Shown: positions 1 to 5,537 of the stretch, piece by piece
Position numbering within the stretch: position 1 is the first letter of the stretch
How the letters are laid out: each line of letters starts with the position of its first letter
Source: Clostridia bacterium
GTDB taxonomy: Bacteria; Bacillota_A; Clostridia; TANB77; CAG-508
Assembly: GCA_017621295.1 (NCBI GenBank)
Contig: JAGATI010000030.1
Span: 1 to 12,811, forward strand
DNA length: 12,811 bases
Direction of reading: 5' to 3'
Translations under genes and position numbers: made by a program
Notes under the pieces: model-generated
The model's database searches: none
What the model was told of the DNA's origin: nothing
Seen by the model: the letters and a program-made list of their open reading frames with translations, nothing else

Positions 1-306
1 ATATTCTTCAGTTGTTGGAAAAATATTTTGTATTAAAAATGTTTTTTCTTTTCCTAATACTTTTCCAAAAACAAAATTATAAACTTTCTTTCTAGTCTTT
101 TTCTTATTCTCATATATAGATTTATATTTTTCTACTTTACTTGATATTGGTACAAACCATATTATTTCTTCATTTTCTGGATCATTAAAACAAAAATAAC
201 AAGGTCTTTTATTGCCATTTTCTTTATTTTCCATTAACTTATAACCTTTAAATATATCAAAAAATTCATCTTTTATAAAATAAAATTTTCCGTTTTCTAC
301 TTTCAT
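1..306 (-). CDS. Type III toxin-antitoxin toxin (ToxN/CptN-like endoribonuclease), partial
   Basis: This is the N-terminal 102 residues of a probable type III toxin. Such toxins are small endoribonucleases that cleave cellular RNA and are held inactive by a repeat RNA transcribed from the same locus. The gene starts at ATG 306-304, with GAGGT at 315-311 as its ribosome binding site, and is cut by the window edge. Visible landmarks are KFYFIKDEFFDIFKGYKLM near the start, NKRPCYFCFNDPENEEIIWF, VPISSKVEKYKSIY, then FGKVLGKEKTFLIQNIFP. From memory these resemble the CptN branch more than classic ToxN. The strongest support is context: upstream on the same strand lie a promoter, tandem 48-nt repeats and a terminator, which is the diagnostic order for type III systems. 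Some read-through of the terminator should supply toxin mRNA. Family members are roughly 150-170 residues, so about a third is missing here. The type is well supported; the subfamily is inference. Confidence 0.8.
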   Translation of the reverse strand, partial: MKVENGKFYFIKDEFFDIFKGYKLMENKENGNKRPCYFCFNDPENEEIIWFVPISSKVEKYKSIYENKKKTRKKVYNFVFGKVLGKEKTFLIQNIFPTTEEY

Positions 307-389
307 TTTTACCTCATTTCTAACAAAAAAGTTACACATATTTTATTTCTACGGATCTTTTCTCACTTCGTTCGAAAATTCCTAGAACT

Positions 390-420
390 AAAAAATCTAC
401 CTCCGAAAAGGTAGATTTTT
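390..420 (-). terminator. Rho-independent terminator between antitoxin RNA and toxin
   Basis: The arms AAAAATCTACC (420-410) and GGTAGATTTTT (401-391) form an 11-bp stem with an 8-nt loop and a T tract. In type III loci this partial terminator sets the excess of antitoxin RNA over toxin mRNA. The toxin start lies about 84 nt beyond. Confidence 0.85.
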
Positions 421-422
421 AT

Positions 423-527
423 TAACATTTGTCCACCTACGCATTTATTTGTCGCAAGTAGGGTTGCGAGTAACATTTGCACACCTATGCACTTATACCC
501 CGCAAATAGGGTTGCGGCTAACATTTG
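423..527 (-). repeat. Tandem 48-nt antitoxin repeats, 2.2 copies
   Basis: Copy 1 is 527-480, copy 2 is 479-432, and a partial copy (CAAATGTTA) is 431-423. The copies begin identically with CAAATGTTA and keep GCAACCCTA, TTGCG and TAGGTG at the same spacing. They differ mainly in loops and in paired positions that change together. The partial third start means each full unit is followed by the same sequence, as needed for cleavage at equivalent points. Confidence 0.9.
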
Positions 528-569
528 ATTTGGACAAGATACTATTAACGTATCTCTATTATTATATTC

Positions 570-599
570 ATTATAACCTTTTTTATTAACAAAAGTCAA
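570..599 (-). promoter_or_regulatory. Promoter of the type III TA locus
   Basis: TTGACT (599-594) and TATAAT (575-570) are separated by 18 nt, a strong sigma-A type match. It sits just upstream of the repeat RNA and directs transcription toward the antitoxin and then the toxin. Confidence 0.8.
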
Positions 600-644
600 T
601 ACTTTTTCAAGATTTTCATACGTCTTTTCATTCGTCTTTTTATT

Positions 645-827
645 CTATATTTCTAATTCATCTTCTATTTCCTCGTGAGAATTTTGATAAGTATTTGAAT
701 TTTTGTAGTCAAATTTTATCTTTTCATCATTCTCAGCTAGATTATAAGCAAGGCAACCTACCATAGCTTGTACTATTTGGTCTTCTTTATTAGGATTAAT
801 AAATGTAATATTCAAACTCTTTTTCAA
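645..827 (-). CDS. Small hypothetical protein (about 60 aa)
   Basis: The function is not recognised. The protein is short, with a KKSLNITFINPNKEDQIVQA start, a middle that may be helical (MVGCLAYNLAENDEK), and an acidic tail (HEEIEDELEI). I chose the TTG start at 827-825 because AAGGTGGTGA, one base off the ideal AAGGAGGTGA, lies 5 nt upstream. The GTG codons further up, from 839, fall inside that ribosome binding site. Small ORFs with an ITFINPN-type start occur, from memory, beside large serine recombinases in Clostridia mobile elements. If so, this could be a remnant of one, but no recombinase is visible here. Its stop lies about 45 nt before the toxin-antitoxin promoter, and that gap holds an imperfect 12-nt tandem repeat (AAAAGACGAATG then AAAAGACGTATG). 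Confidence 0.5.
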   Translation of the reverse strand: MKKSLNITFINPNKEDQIVQAMVGCLAYNLAENDEKIKFDYKNSNTYQNSHEEIEDELEI

Positions 828-887
828 AATTCTCACCACCTTTTACTTCAATACTATTATTAAAAGTTTAGAAATATTACTTAATTT

Positions 888-1012
888 TTGTAGCTACAAG
901 TGGTAAGTAAAATACCCATATGAGATTTGCCCTCATTACTCTTTTTAGAGAATCGCCCCTTTACATCACGTTAGCCAGACGAAAGTTTCATTATCTGTGA
1001 TTGTAACTTGTT
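888..1012. other. Less AT-rich, hairpin-rich island of unknown nature
   Basis: This stretch within the gene-free 840-1194 region is clearly less AT-rich than its flanks and carries a run of short hairpins. Read on the minus strand they are CGTCTGGCTAACG (3-bp stem), CTCTAAAAAGAG (4-bp), TGAGGGCAAATCTCA (4-bp) and GGTATTTTACTTACC (4-bp). A TTGTAGCTACAA palindrome sits at 888-899. No long ORF crosses it. It could be a small structured RNA, or the end of an IS605-type element with its guide-RNA-like tail. I do not recognise a known riboswitch, tmRNA or tRNA in it. Confidence 0.35.
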
Positions 1013-1040
1013 ATTTAATTTTCAATGTACTATATTTCAA

Positions 1041-1075
1041 ATAGAAAATAAATATCTCAAAATGCTATTTTCTAT
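1041..1075. repeat. 10-bp inverted repeat overlapping a promoter
   Basis: ATAGAAAATA (1041-1050) and TATTTTCTAT (1066-1075) are perfect inverted copies with a 15-nt spacer. They end two bases before the proposed -35 box of the DUF6076-like gene, so they are well placed to be an operator. Low complexity makes chance a real possibility. Confidence 0.35.
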
Positions 1076-1076
1076 A

Positions 1077-1105
1077 TTGATAAAATCATTATAAGATGCT
1101 AAAAT
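1077..1105 (+). promoter_or_regulatory. Probable promoter of the DUF6076-like gene
   Basis: TTGATA (1077-1082) and TAAAAT (1100-1105) are separated by 17 nt. The start codon at 1195 is about 90 nt downstream, preceded by GGAGG. Confidence 0.5.
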
Positions 1106-1194
1106 AGTGTTGTAAATAGGTTTTACTAAGTCTATAGATAAAGTAAAAATTAAAATAGCTATATTCTATTTTTCAAAATGGAGGAAATCTTGAT

Positions 1195-2478
1195 ATGATA
1201 ACTAATTTCACACTTAACAATAATAAAATTATAATAAAAAATACTCGGAGAATATTTTGGTGCTATTGGTGATTTTGAATATAATATTGGAGATAAACTA
1301 TATGAATTTGCTATAATGAGTTATGAAGATTTTGATAAATTGAAAGCAATGTACACACAACTTATAGAACTTGTATGTTATTCTAAAGAAACTGATTCTG
1401 AAGATGAAAAGATAGATTGTTTCTTAAAAATGTTTCAAATTGTTAGGGCATGTCTAAAATTTTCTCCATATACACATTTTTACACACAAGTTCTAATAGA
1501 TATAATTGTGAAAAACTATAACACTAAGGTATTTAGAAGTGATTTATTATTTAAATCTCAAATTGGTGTATTTATTGAAGAAACTAAATACTCTCCTAAT
1601 GATTTTTTAGCGAATTAGAAGAAGATGAATATACTACACAAATTTTGCTTATGAAATGGGTTCAAGAAATAGATAAAATATCAGTAAAAAAGCATAATGA
1701 ATATGTGAAATTCTTTGAAACTATGAGAGATTTACTAATTAAAAATTTAATAGAAAAGAAAGCAGATTTAAAAGAAAGACTAGAATTAATTAGCAAATAT
1801 TCTAATAATTCTCTTGTTAGAAATTTAAGTGTGCCTGAAAAATTATTCTTATATGAAACAAAAAGAGTATTTGATATACACTATGTCAATACTAAACCTG
1901 CTCATGCTCTTTTTCTTGATACTAAATTCAAAACAAAATATATTTGTGATACAGAATTATCTTTTGAAGAAAGAAGATTAGATGTAGAAAAAATTGTAGA
2001 AATAATAAAAGAAAAACATATTGTAGCAGAAGAAGTTTATGAATTACAAAATACAGAAGAACAAATTAGATTTGAATTATTTAAAGTAATTCAAAATAAT
2101 TTTACTATCAATAAATGTGAAAATTGTGGTAGATTATTTATACCAACCACTACTAGTAATAATCCAAATCCAAAAGGAAGAAATGACCAAAAATATTGTA
2201 ATAACTTATATTTGGATACTGGTAAAACTTGCAAAGAAATTGGAGCATTTAATAAGCAAAAACAAAAAGTTCAAAATAGTGCAATTTTAAAAGAATATCA
2301 TAGAGAATATAAAAGAATGCATGGTTTGCACTATAATCATACAAAAGAATTTAAGGAAAAACAATTTAAAGAATGGTCTGAAAAAGCTAGAAATTTAAGA
2401 GACAATTACAATGATAGCCAAATTGAAGAATTTAAAGTTAAGCTCAAAGAATTAAGCAATATGTATTGGGAAATATAA
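1195..2478 (+). CDS. DUF6076-like four-cysteine protein, two apparent frameshifts
   Basis: The start is ATG 1195 with GGAGG at 1180-1184. The first 17 codons read MITNFTLNNNKIIIKNT, then the frame fails at C1246. Skipping that base continues as GEYFGAIGDFEYNIGDKLYE and on to a stop at 1616-1618. A second change near 1601-1612 (one T lost from T1603-1608, or CG gained at 1611-1612) leads into the long frame ending at 2478. The repaired protein is about 427 residues. Near residues 308-346 it has CENCGRLFIP, then YCNN, then TCKEIG: a CxxC...C...C set likely to bind zinc, which I associate from memory with DUF6076. The function of that family is unknown. The C-terminal 80 residues are highly charged and probably helical. 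The N-terminal two thirds have no motif I recognise. The gene stands alone, facing away from the toxin locus, and ends in a terminator. Confidence 0.65.
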
Positions 2479-2502
2479 AAGCCACTCATATATGGTGGCT
2501 TT
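2478..2502. terminator. Bidirectional terminator between converging genes
   Basis: AAAGCCAC (2478-2485) pairs with GTGGCTTT (2495-2502), an 8-bp stem with a 9-nt loop. The stem overlaps the stop codon of the plus-strand DUF6076-like gene. On the minus strand it follows the 2506-2640 open frame and ends GGCTTTTATATTT, so it can serve both directions. Confidence 0.75.
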
Positions 2503-2505
2503 CCT

Positions 2506-2640
2506 TTATACTAATTCCACAATGTTTTCTTTTGATTCCATTAATTTCTTTTTATATATTAAACTTCTAATATAAAAATCTACTAAATTTACTATTCCAA
2601 AAACATATAAACTTACTTGTGTTTTTACAAATATTAAACA
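2506..2640 (-). pseudogene. Start-less open frame, small membrane-protein remnant (tentative)
   Basis: Just past the stop of the 2652-3455 gene, another minus-strand frame stays open to a TAA at 2508-2506. It reads VIICLIFVKTQVSLYVFGIV, then NLVDFYIRSLIYKKKLMESK, then ENIVELV. That is one hydrophobic segment followed by a basic and then a mixed tail. The frame is also open upstream into the end of the neighbouring gene, but it has no ATG, GTG or TTG start and no ribosome binding site. It may be the leftover C-terminus of that neighbour after an indel, or of a deleted gene. It is reported because it fills the gap up to the shared terminator; coding is uncertain. Confidence 0.3.
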
Positions 2641-2651
2641 TATAATTACTC

Positions 2652-3455
2652 TTATTCTTCTGATTTTTGAAACATAAATTCTGCTGGTTTCTCAATCTTT
2701 AATTTTTCTTCATATGTTCCTTCTAAATTAGAAAGTTCGTTACTATGATTAAGAACAAAATTATCCATTTTATCAGATGTATCTTCAAACCATTTATTAT
2801 AGTTTTCTTTCTGCTCATTCATATAATTTATAAAATCTTCTTTTTCTTTAGTAATAGCAGAAATAGTTTCAGTTATATTATTGCTAGTCTCTTGGTATAT
2901 AGTTTTTGCTGAATAATCTCGTTTTAATTTTGCTGAACTATGATGATCCGTTTTAAATAATAAAAATTTCATTGCAACAATTTGCCTATTACTATCATTT
3001 ATATAAGATGAAAAACTTGATGGAGATTTTACTAATTCTATATATTGTTTAAGCATATCATAGCCCAATTCACTATAAATATTGGTAAAAGCTTCTTGAG
3101 AACATTCTCTTTGAAGTAAAAAACTTTTAGGATATATACTAATTAAATTTACAGATTTATAATAATCAAATCCTAACTCACTTTTTAAATTATTATCAAC
3201 ATAGTTTTCTAGTGATTCATCTTCTACATTCTGAATAGTATTGTTTATAAAACTATTCATTTTATCTATAAAATCTCTTCCCTCTTCATAAAATTCTGTA
3301 ATATTATTCTGATATGTTTTGCATATTAGAATAAAACATTCAATATATTGTTCATATGATGAAATTGAATATTGTTTGGATAAAGTATCAACTATTGTAA
3401 AATGGTTACTCTCTAAATATTTTGTTATTGCATTTTGAACATCTATTTTCTTCAT
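2652..3455 (-). CDS. Hypothetical protein with C-terminal coiled coil (possibly truncated DUF6161-like)
   Basis: A 267-residue protein of unknown function. The start ATG 3455-3453 is well placed after AAGGAG (3466-3461). Residues 1-190 look like a soluble helical domain without motifs I recognise. Residues about 195-255 are charged and coiled-coil-like (ITKEKEDFINYMNEQKENYN and onward). The end, EEKLKIEKPAEFMFQKSEE, resembles the linker that in DUF6161-type proteins precedes two membrane helices. Here the protein stops just there, and a hydrophobic segment appears in another frame directly downstream, so a C-terminal truncation by frame change is possible. The family link is from memory and weak. 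The gene has its own promoter and a terminator-like hairpin in its leader, so expression may be attenuated. The same strand upstream holds the SpoIIID-like gene. Confidence 0.6.
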   Translation of the reverse strand: MKKIDVQNAITKYLESNHFTIVDTLSKQYSISSYEQYIECFILICKTYQNNITEFYEEGRDFIDKMNSFINNTIQNVEDESLENYVDNNLKSELGFDYYKSVNLISIYPKSFLLQRECSQEAFTNIYSELGYDMLKQYIELVKSPSSFSSYINDSNRQIVAMKFLLFKTDHHSSAKLKRDYSAKTIYQETSNNITETISAITKEKEDFINYMNEQKENYNKWFEDTSDKMDNFVLNHSNELSNLEGTYEEKLKIEKPAEFMFQKSEE

Positions 3456-3472
3456 ATTTTCTCCTTATATAC

Positions 3473-3506
3473 AAAAAACAAACACCTATTTATTGGCATT
3501 TGTTTT
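3473..3506 (-). terminator. Leader terminator/attenuator before the 2652-3455 gene
   Basis: On the minus strand AAAACAAATGCC (3506-3495) pairs with GGTGTTTGTTTT (3486-3475), including two G-U pairs, around an 8-nt loop and into a T tract. It lies only 7 nt before the ribosome binding site and about 20 nt after the likely transcription start, so it would stop most transcripts before the gene. Confidence 0.65.
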
Positions 3507-3524
3507 CTTTAGTGAATTTTAATA

Positions 3525-3553
3525 ATAATATCACATTTAGGATAAAAAGTCAC
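3525..3553 (-). promoter_or_regulatory. Probable promoter of the 2652-3455 gene
   Basis: GTGACT (3553-3548) and TATTAT (3530-3525) are spaced 17 nt. The predicted start of transcription is about 60 nt before the ATG, with the leader hairpin in between. Confidence 0.5.
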
Positions 3554-3590
3554 TATTTTGTTGGAAAATAATGTATTCGAGTTTACATTT

Positions 3591-3695
3591 TTATTTAATC
3601 ACTAATCCTAATTTAACAATAGGATTTTTCTCTGCTAAGAAAACTCCTTTAATTTCAATACTTTCTGGAACAACTTGTCCTTTATTTCTACCGTT
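3591..3695 (-). pseudogene. In-frame continuation after the SpoIIID-like TAG stop
   Basis: Reading past TAG 3698-3696 in the same frame gives 34 codons to TAA 3593-3591: NGRNKGQVVPESIEIKGVFL then AEKNPIVKLGLVIK. It looks protein-like but is not the SpoIIID C-terminus. The +1 frame reads VEIKDKLFQKVLKLKEFS, which is vaguely closer to SpoIIID. Either reading suggests a decayed or recombined 3' end. I do not recognise the tail. Confidence 0.3.
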
Positions 3696-3878
3696 CTAGA
3701 GTGTTACATCTTTGTGTACTGTACTTTTACTTATTCCAAATTTAGCAGCTGTTCCTCTTACTGTATCTTTTGAATCTATAATATAATGTGCTAAACTAAT
3801 TGCACGCTCTTCTATTGATTGCTTACCTGTTAACTTTCTATTTTTTACTGGTAAGTTATGTGAAATAATTCCTTTCAT
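3696..3878 (-). CDS. SpoIIID-like DNA-binding protein, C-terminally truncated
   Basis: A 60-residue protein. SpoIIID is a mother-cell transcription regulator of sporulation with a helix-turn-helix. The core SIEERAISLAHYIIDSKDTV, then RGTAAKFGISKSTVHKDVT, matches the SpoIIID N-terminal half closely, including the recognition helix SKSTVHKDV. It then stops after one more residue at TAG 3698-3696. The usual continuation (ERLPxIN and an RHIRGG-type tail) is missing; family members are about 80-90 residues. I chose ATG 3878-3876 because GGGGG (3891-3887) precedes it at a suitable distance; an in-frame ATG at 3893-3891 would have no such site. About 20 residues precede the family core. The same frame is open beyond the TAG down to 3591. 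With half the protein gone, normal SpoIIID function is doubtful. Confidence 0.7.
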   Translation of the reverse strand: MKGIISHNLPVKNRKLTGKQSIEERAISLAHYIIDSKDTVRGTAAKFGISKSTVHKDVTL

Positions 3879-3884
3879 AAAGCA

Positions 3885-3931
3885 AACCCCCATACTGAAT
3901 ACTTTTGTTTAATTGTATTCGTATAGGGGTT
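3885..3931 (-). repeat. Long inverted repeat covering the SpoIIID-like ribosome binding site
   Basis: Plus-strand AACCCC (3885-3890), ATAC (3892-3895) and GAATAC (3897-3902) pair with GTATTC (3915-3920), GTAT (3921-3924) and GGGGTT (3926-3931), around a 12-nt loop with one mismatch and one bulge. On the minus-strand RNA the 3' arm contains the GGGGG of the ribosome binding site, so folding would hide it. It could also act as a weak end for asnS transcripts arriving from upstream, but it lacks a clean T tract. Confidence 0.55.
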
Positions 3932-3999
3932 GTATTAGAACAATAGTAAAAATTATTAATAGCTTTTTCTTAATATATTATTTTCCATTTATAATTATT

Positions 4000-5391
4000 T
4001 TAAAATTCACAATTTCTTGGTGTTCTTGGGAAAGGAATAACATCTCTAATATTCATAACACCTGTTATATACATTATAAGTCTTTCAAATCCTATGCCAA
4101 ATCCACTATGTTGTACACTCCCATATCTTCTTAAATCTAAATACCACCAATAATCTTTTTCGTCCATATTTAAATCTTTTATTTTTGCTTGTAATAATTC
4201 TAAAGAATCTTCTCTTTGGCTACCACCTATTATTTCTCCTATTCCTGGTGCTAAAAGGTCAGCTGCTGCAACTGTTTTCTTGTCTGGATTTAACTTCATA
4301 TAAAAAGCTTTTATTTCTGCTGGATAGTCTGTAACAAATACAGGCTTTTTAAATATTTGTTCACTTAAGTATCTTTCATGTTCTGTTTGTAAATCTGTTC
4401 CCCATTCAACTTTATATTCGAATTTATCATTTACTTTTTCTAATTCTTTTATTGCGTCTGTATATGTTATTCTTCCAAATTCAGAATTTACTAAATTATT
4501 TAATCTTTCTAATAAAGTCTTATCTATGAAACTGTTTAAAAATTCCATTTCTTCTTTACAATTTTCAAGAACATACTTAATTACGAATTTTAACATTTCT
4601 TCTTCTAAATCCATAGAATCTTTTAAATCTGCAAAACACATTTCAGGTTCTATCATCCAAAATTCTGCTGCATGTTTTATTGTATTTGAATTTTCAGCTC
4701 TAAAAGTTGGACCAAATGTATATACATTTCTAAATGCGAAAGCATATGTTTCTACATTTAATTGTCCACTAACTGTTAGATGTGCTGGCTTTCCAAAAAA
4801 ATCTTTTGTATAATCTATACTTCCATCTTCAGTTTTTGGAACATCTTGTAAATCAAAGGTGTTTACACAAAACATTTCTCCTGCACCTTCTGCATCACTT
4901 CCTGTTATTATTGGAGTATTTACATATACAAAATTGTTTTCTTGCAAAAATTTGTGAATTGCATATGCTGCAACTGACCTTATTCTAAATACTGCATTAA
5001 AAGTATTTGTTCTTGGTCTTAAATGAGATATAGTTCTTAAATATTCCATTGTATGTCTTTTCTTTTGAAGTGGATAATCTTGAGATGATTCTGCAATTAA
5101 TTCTATGCTTTTTGCTTTTATTTCAAATGGTTGTTTTGCATTTTCTGTCTTTACCATTTCTCCCATAATATTTACTGATGAACTGATAGTATATTTGCAT
5201 ATTTCACTAAAATTTGATAATTCATTATCGAAAACAATTTGAACATTTTTAAAAAAGCTTCCATCATTTATTTCCAAAAATCCAAATGTTTTTGAATCTC
5301 TTACTGTTCTAATCCAGCCTGATATTTTAACATCTTTTGAATAATAATTTTCTGAATTTCTGTATAATTCTTTTATTGTTAAAGTTTCCAT
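4000..5391 (-). CDS. asnS: Asparagine--tRNA ligase (AsnRS)
   Basis: This 463-residue class IIb aminoacyl-tRNA synthetase attaches asparagine to tRNA-Asn in the cytoplasm using ATP. Residues about 15-105 form the anticodon-binding OB fold ([20 protein letters not shown]). The catalytic domain follows, with motif 1 near 135-160 ([19 protein letters not shown]), motif 2 near 225-250 ([20 protein letters not shown], with Arg231 and Glu233), and motif 3 near 429-456 ([12 protein letters not shown], with the ATP-contacting Arg of GFER). The [11 protein letters not shown] and [11 protein letters not shown] segments are typical of AsnRS rather than AspRS. Length and ends are normal, and GGAGGG sits 7 nt before ATG 5391-5389. 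Only about 30 nt separates the -10 box from the start codon, so there is no room for a T-box leader. The gene is complete and appears functional. Confidence 0.97.
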   Translation of the reverse strand: METLTIKELYRNSENYYSKDVKISGWIRTVRDSKTFGFLEINDGSFFKNVQIVFDNELSNFSEICKYTISSSVNIMGEMVKTENAKQPFEIKAKSIELIAESSQDYPLQKKRHTMEYLRTISHLRPRTNTFNAVFRIRSVAAYAIHKFLQENNFVYVNTPIITGSDAEGAGEMFCVNTFDLQDVPKTEDGSIDYTKDFFGKPAHLTVSGQLNVETYAFAFRNVYTFGPTFRAENSNTIKHAAEFWMIEPEMCFADLKDSMDLEEEMLKFVIKYVLENCKEEMEFLNSFIDKTLLERLNNLVNSEFGRITYTDAIKELEKVNDKFEYKVEWGTDLQTEHERYLSEQIFKKPVFVTDYPAEIKAFYMKLNPDKKTVAAADLLAPGIGEIIGGSQREDSLELLQAKIKDLNMDEKDYWWYLDLRRYGSVQHSGFGIGFERLIMYITGVMNIRDVIPFPRTPRNCEF

Positions 5392-5422
5392 ATATTCCCT
5401 CCATATCTGTCATTTTCTAGTA

Positions 5423-5428
5423 ATTATA
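5423..5428 (-). promoter_or_regulatory. -10 box of the asnS promoter
   Basis: TATAAT at 5428-5423, preceded by TGTGT. The -35 region is poor (GTAACA at 18 nt). A TAACAC/GTGTTA inverted pair, separated by 13 nt, overlaps this region and could be an operator or chance. Confidence 0.5.
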
Positions 5429-5537
5429 ACACATTTTTTTATTTAGTGTTACTTTTTTATGAAATTTATATAAGTTTTTGTTACTGGTTAATACTTTAGT
5501 AGTCAAAACCTCATATATGTAAATAAAGAATATGTTT

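Larger units (their letters stand above)
390..563 (-). ncRNA. Type III antitoxin RNA (ToxI/CptI-like), with terminator
   Basis: This is a short RNA expected to start about 7 nt below the -10 box at 575-570 and end at the terminator at 420-390. It holds two complete 48-nt repeats and a 9-nt third start. In repeat 1, CCGCAA (517-512) pairs with TTGCGG (505-500), and the enclosed loop CCTAT (510-506) can pair with ATAGG (488-484). In repeat 2 the equivalents are TCGCAA/TTGCGA (469-464 with 457-452) and CCTAC/GTAGG (462-458 with 440-436). This is an H-type pseudoknot with one compensatory base-pair change in each helix. In known type III systems the toxin cuts the precursor into single repeat units, which then wrap around and inhibit the toxin. 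The 5' leader also has a 6-bp hairpin at 537-555. No protein is proposed for this stretch. Confidence 0.85.

Noticed and set aside
423..527. CRISPR-like repeat array
   Set aside because: The units are directly adjacent with no spacers, there are only 2.2 copies, and they form pseudoknots.
363..599. A 78-codon open frame on the minus strand over the repeats
   Set aside because: It runs through the antitoxin RNA and its terminator, its repeated residues come from the 48-nt repeats, and the covariation follows RNA pairing rather than codons.
888..1012. tmRNA, tRNA or known riboswitch
   Set aside because: GGGGCGATTCT on the minus strand briefly resembled a tmRNA start, but no tag ORF, T-loop or matching 3' end is present. 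No riboswitch core that I know fits.
3696..3698. UAG recoded as an amino acid
   Set aside because: Other genes here, such as the XRE regulator and the 645-827 gene, use TAG as an ordinary stop, and the tail after this TAG is not the family C-terminus.
4526..4988. Plus-strand open frames inside asnS
   Set aside because: They lie fully within a conserved, intact synthetase gene and have no ribosome binding sites or family features.
5392..5537. T-box leader for asnS
   Set aside because: Only about 30 nt lies between the -10 box and the start codon, and no T-box sequence or antiterminator is visible.
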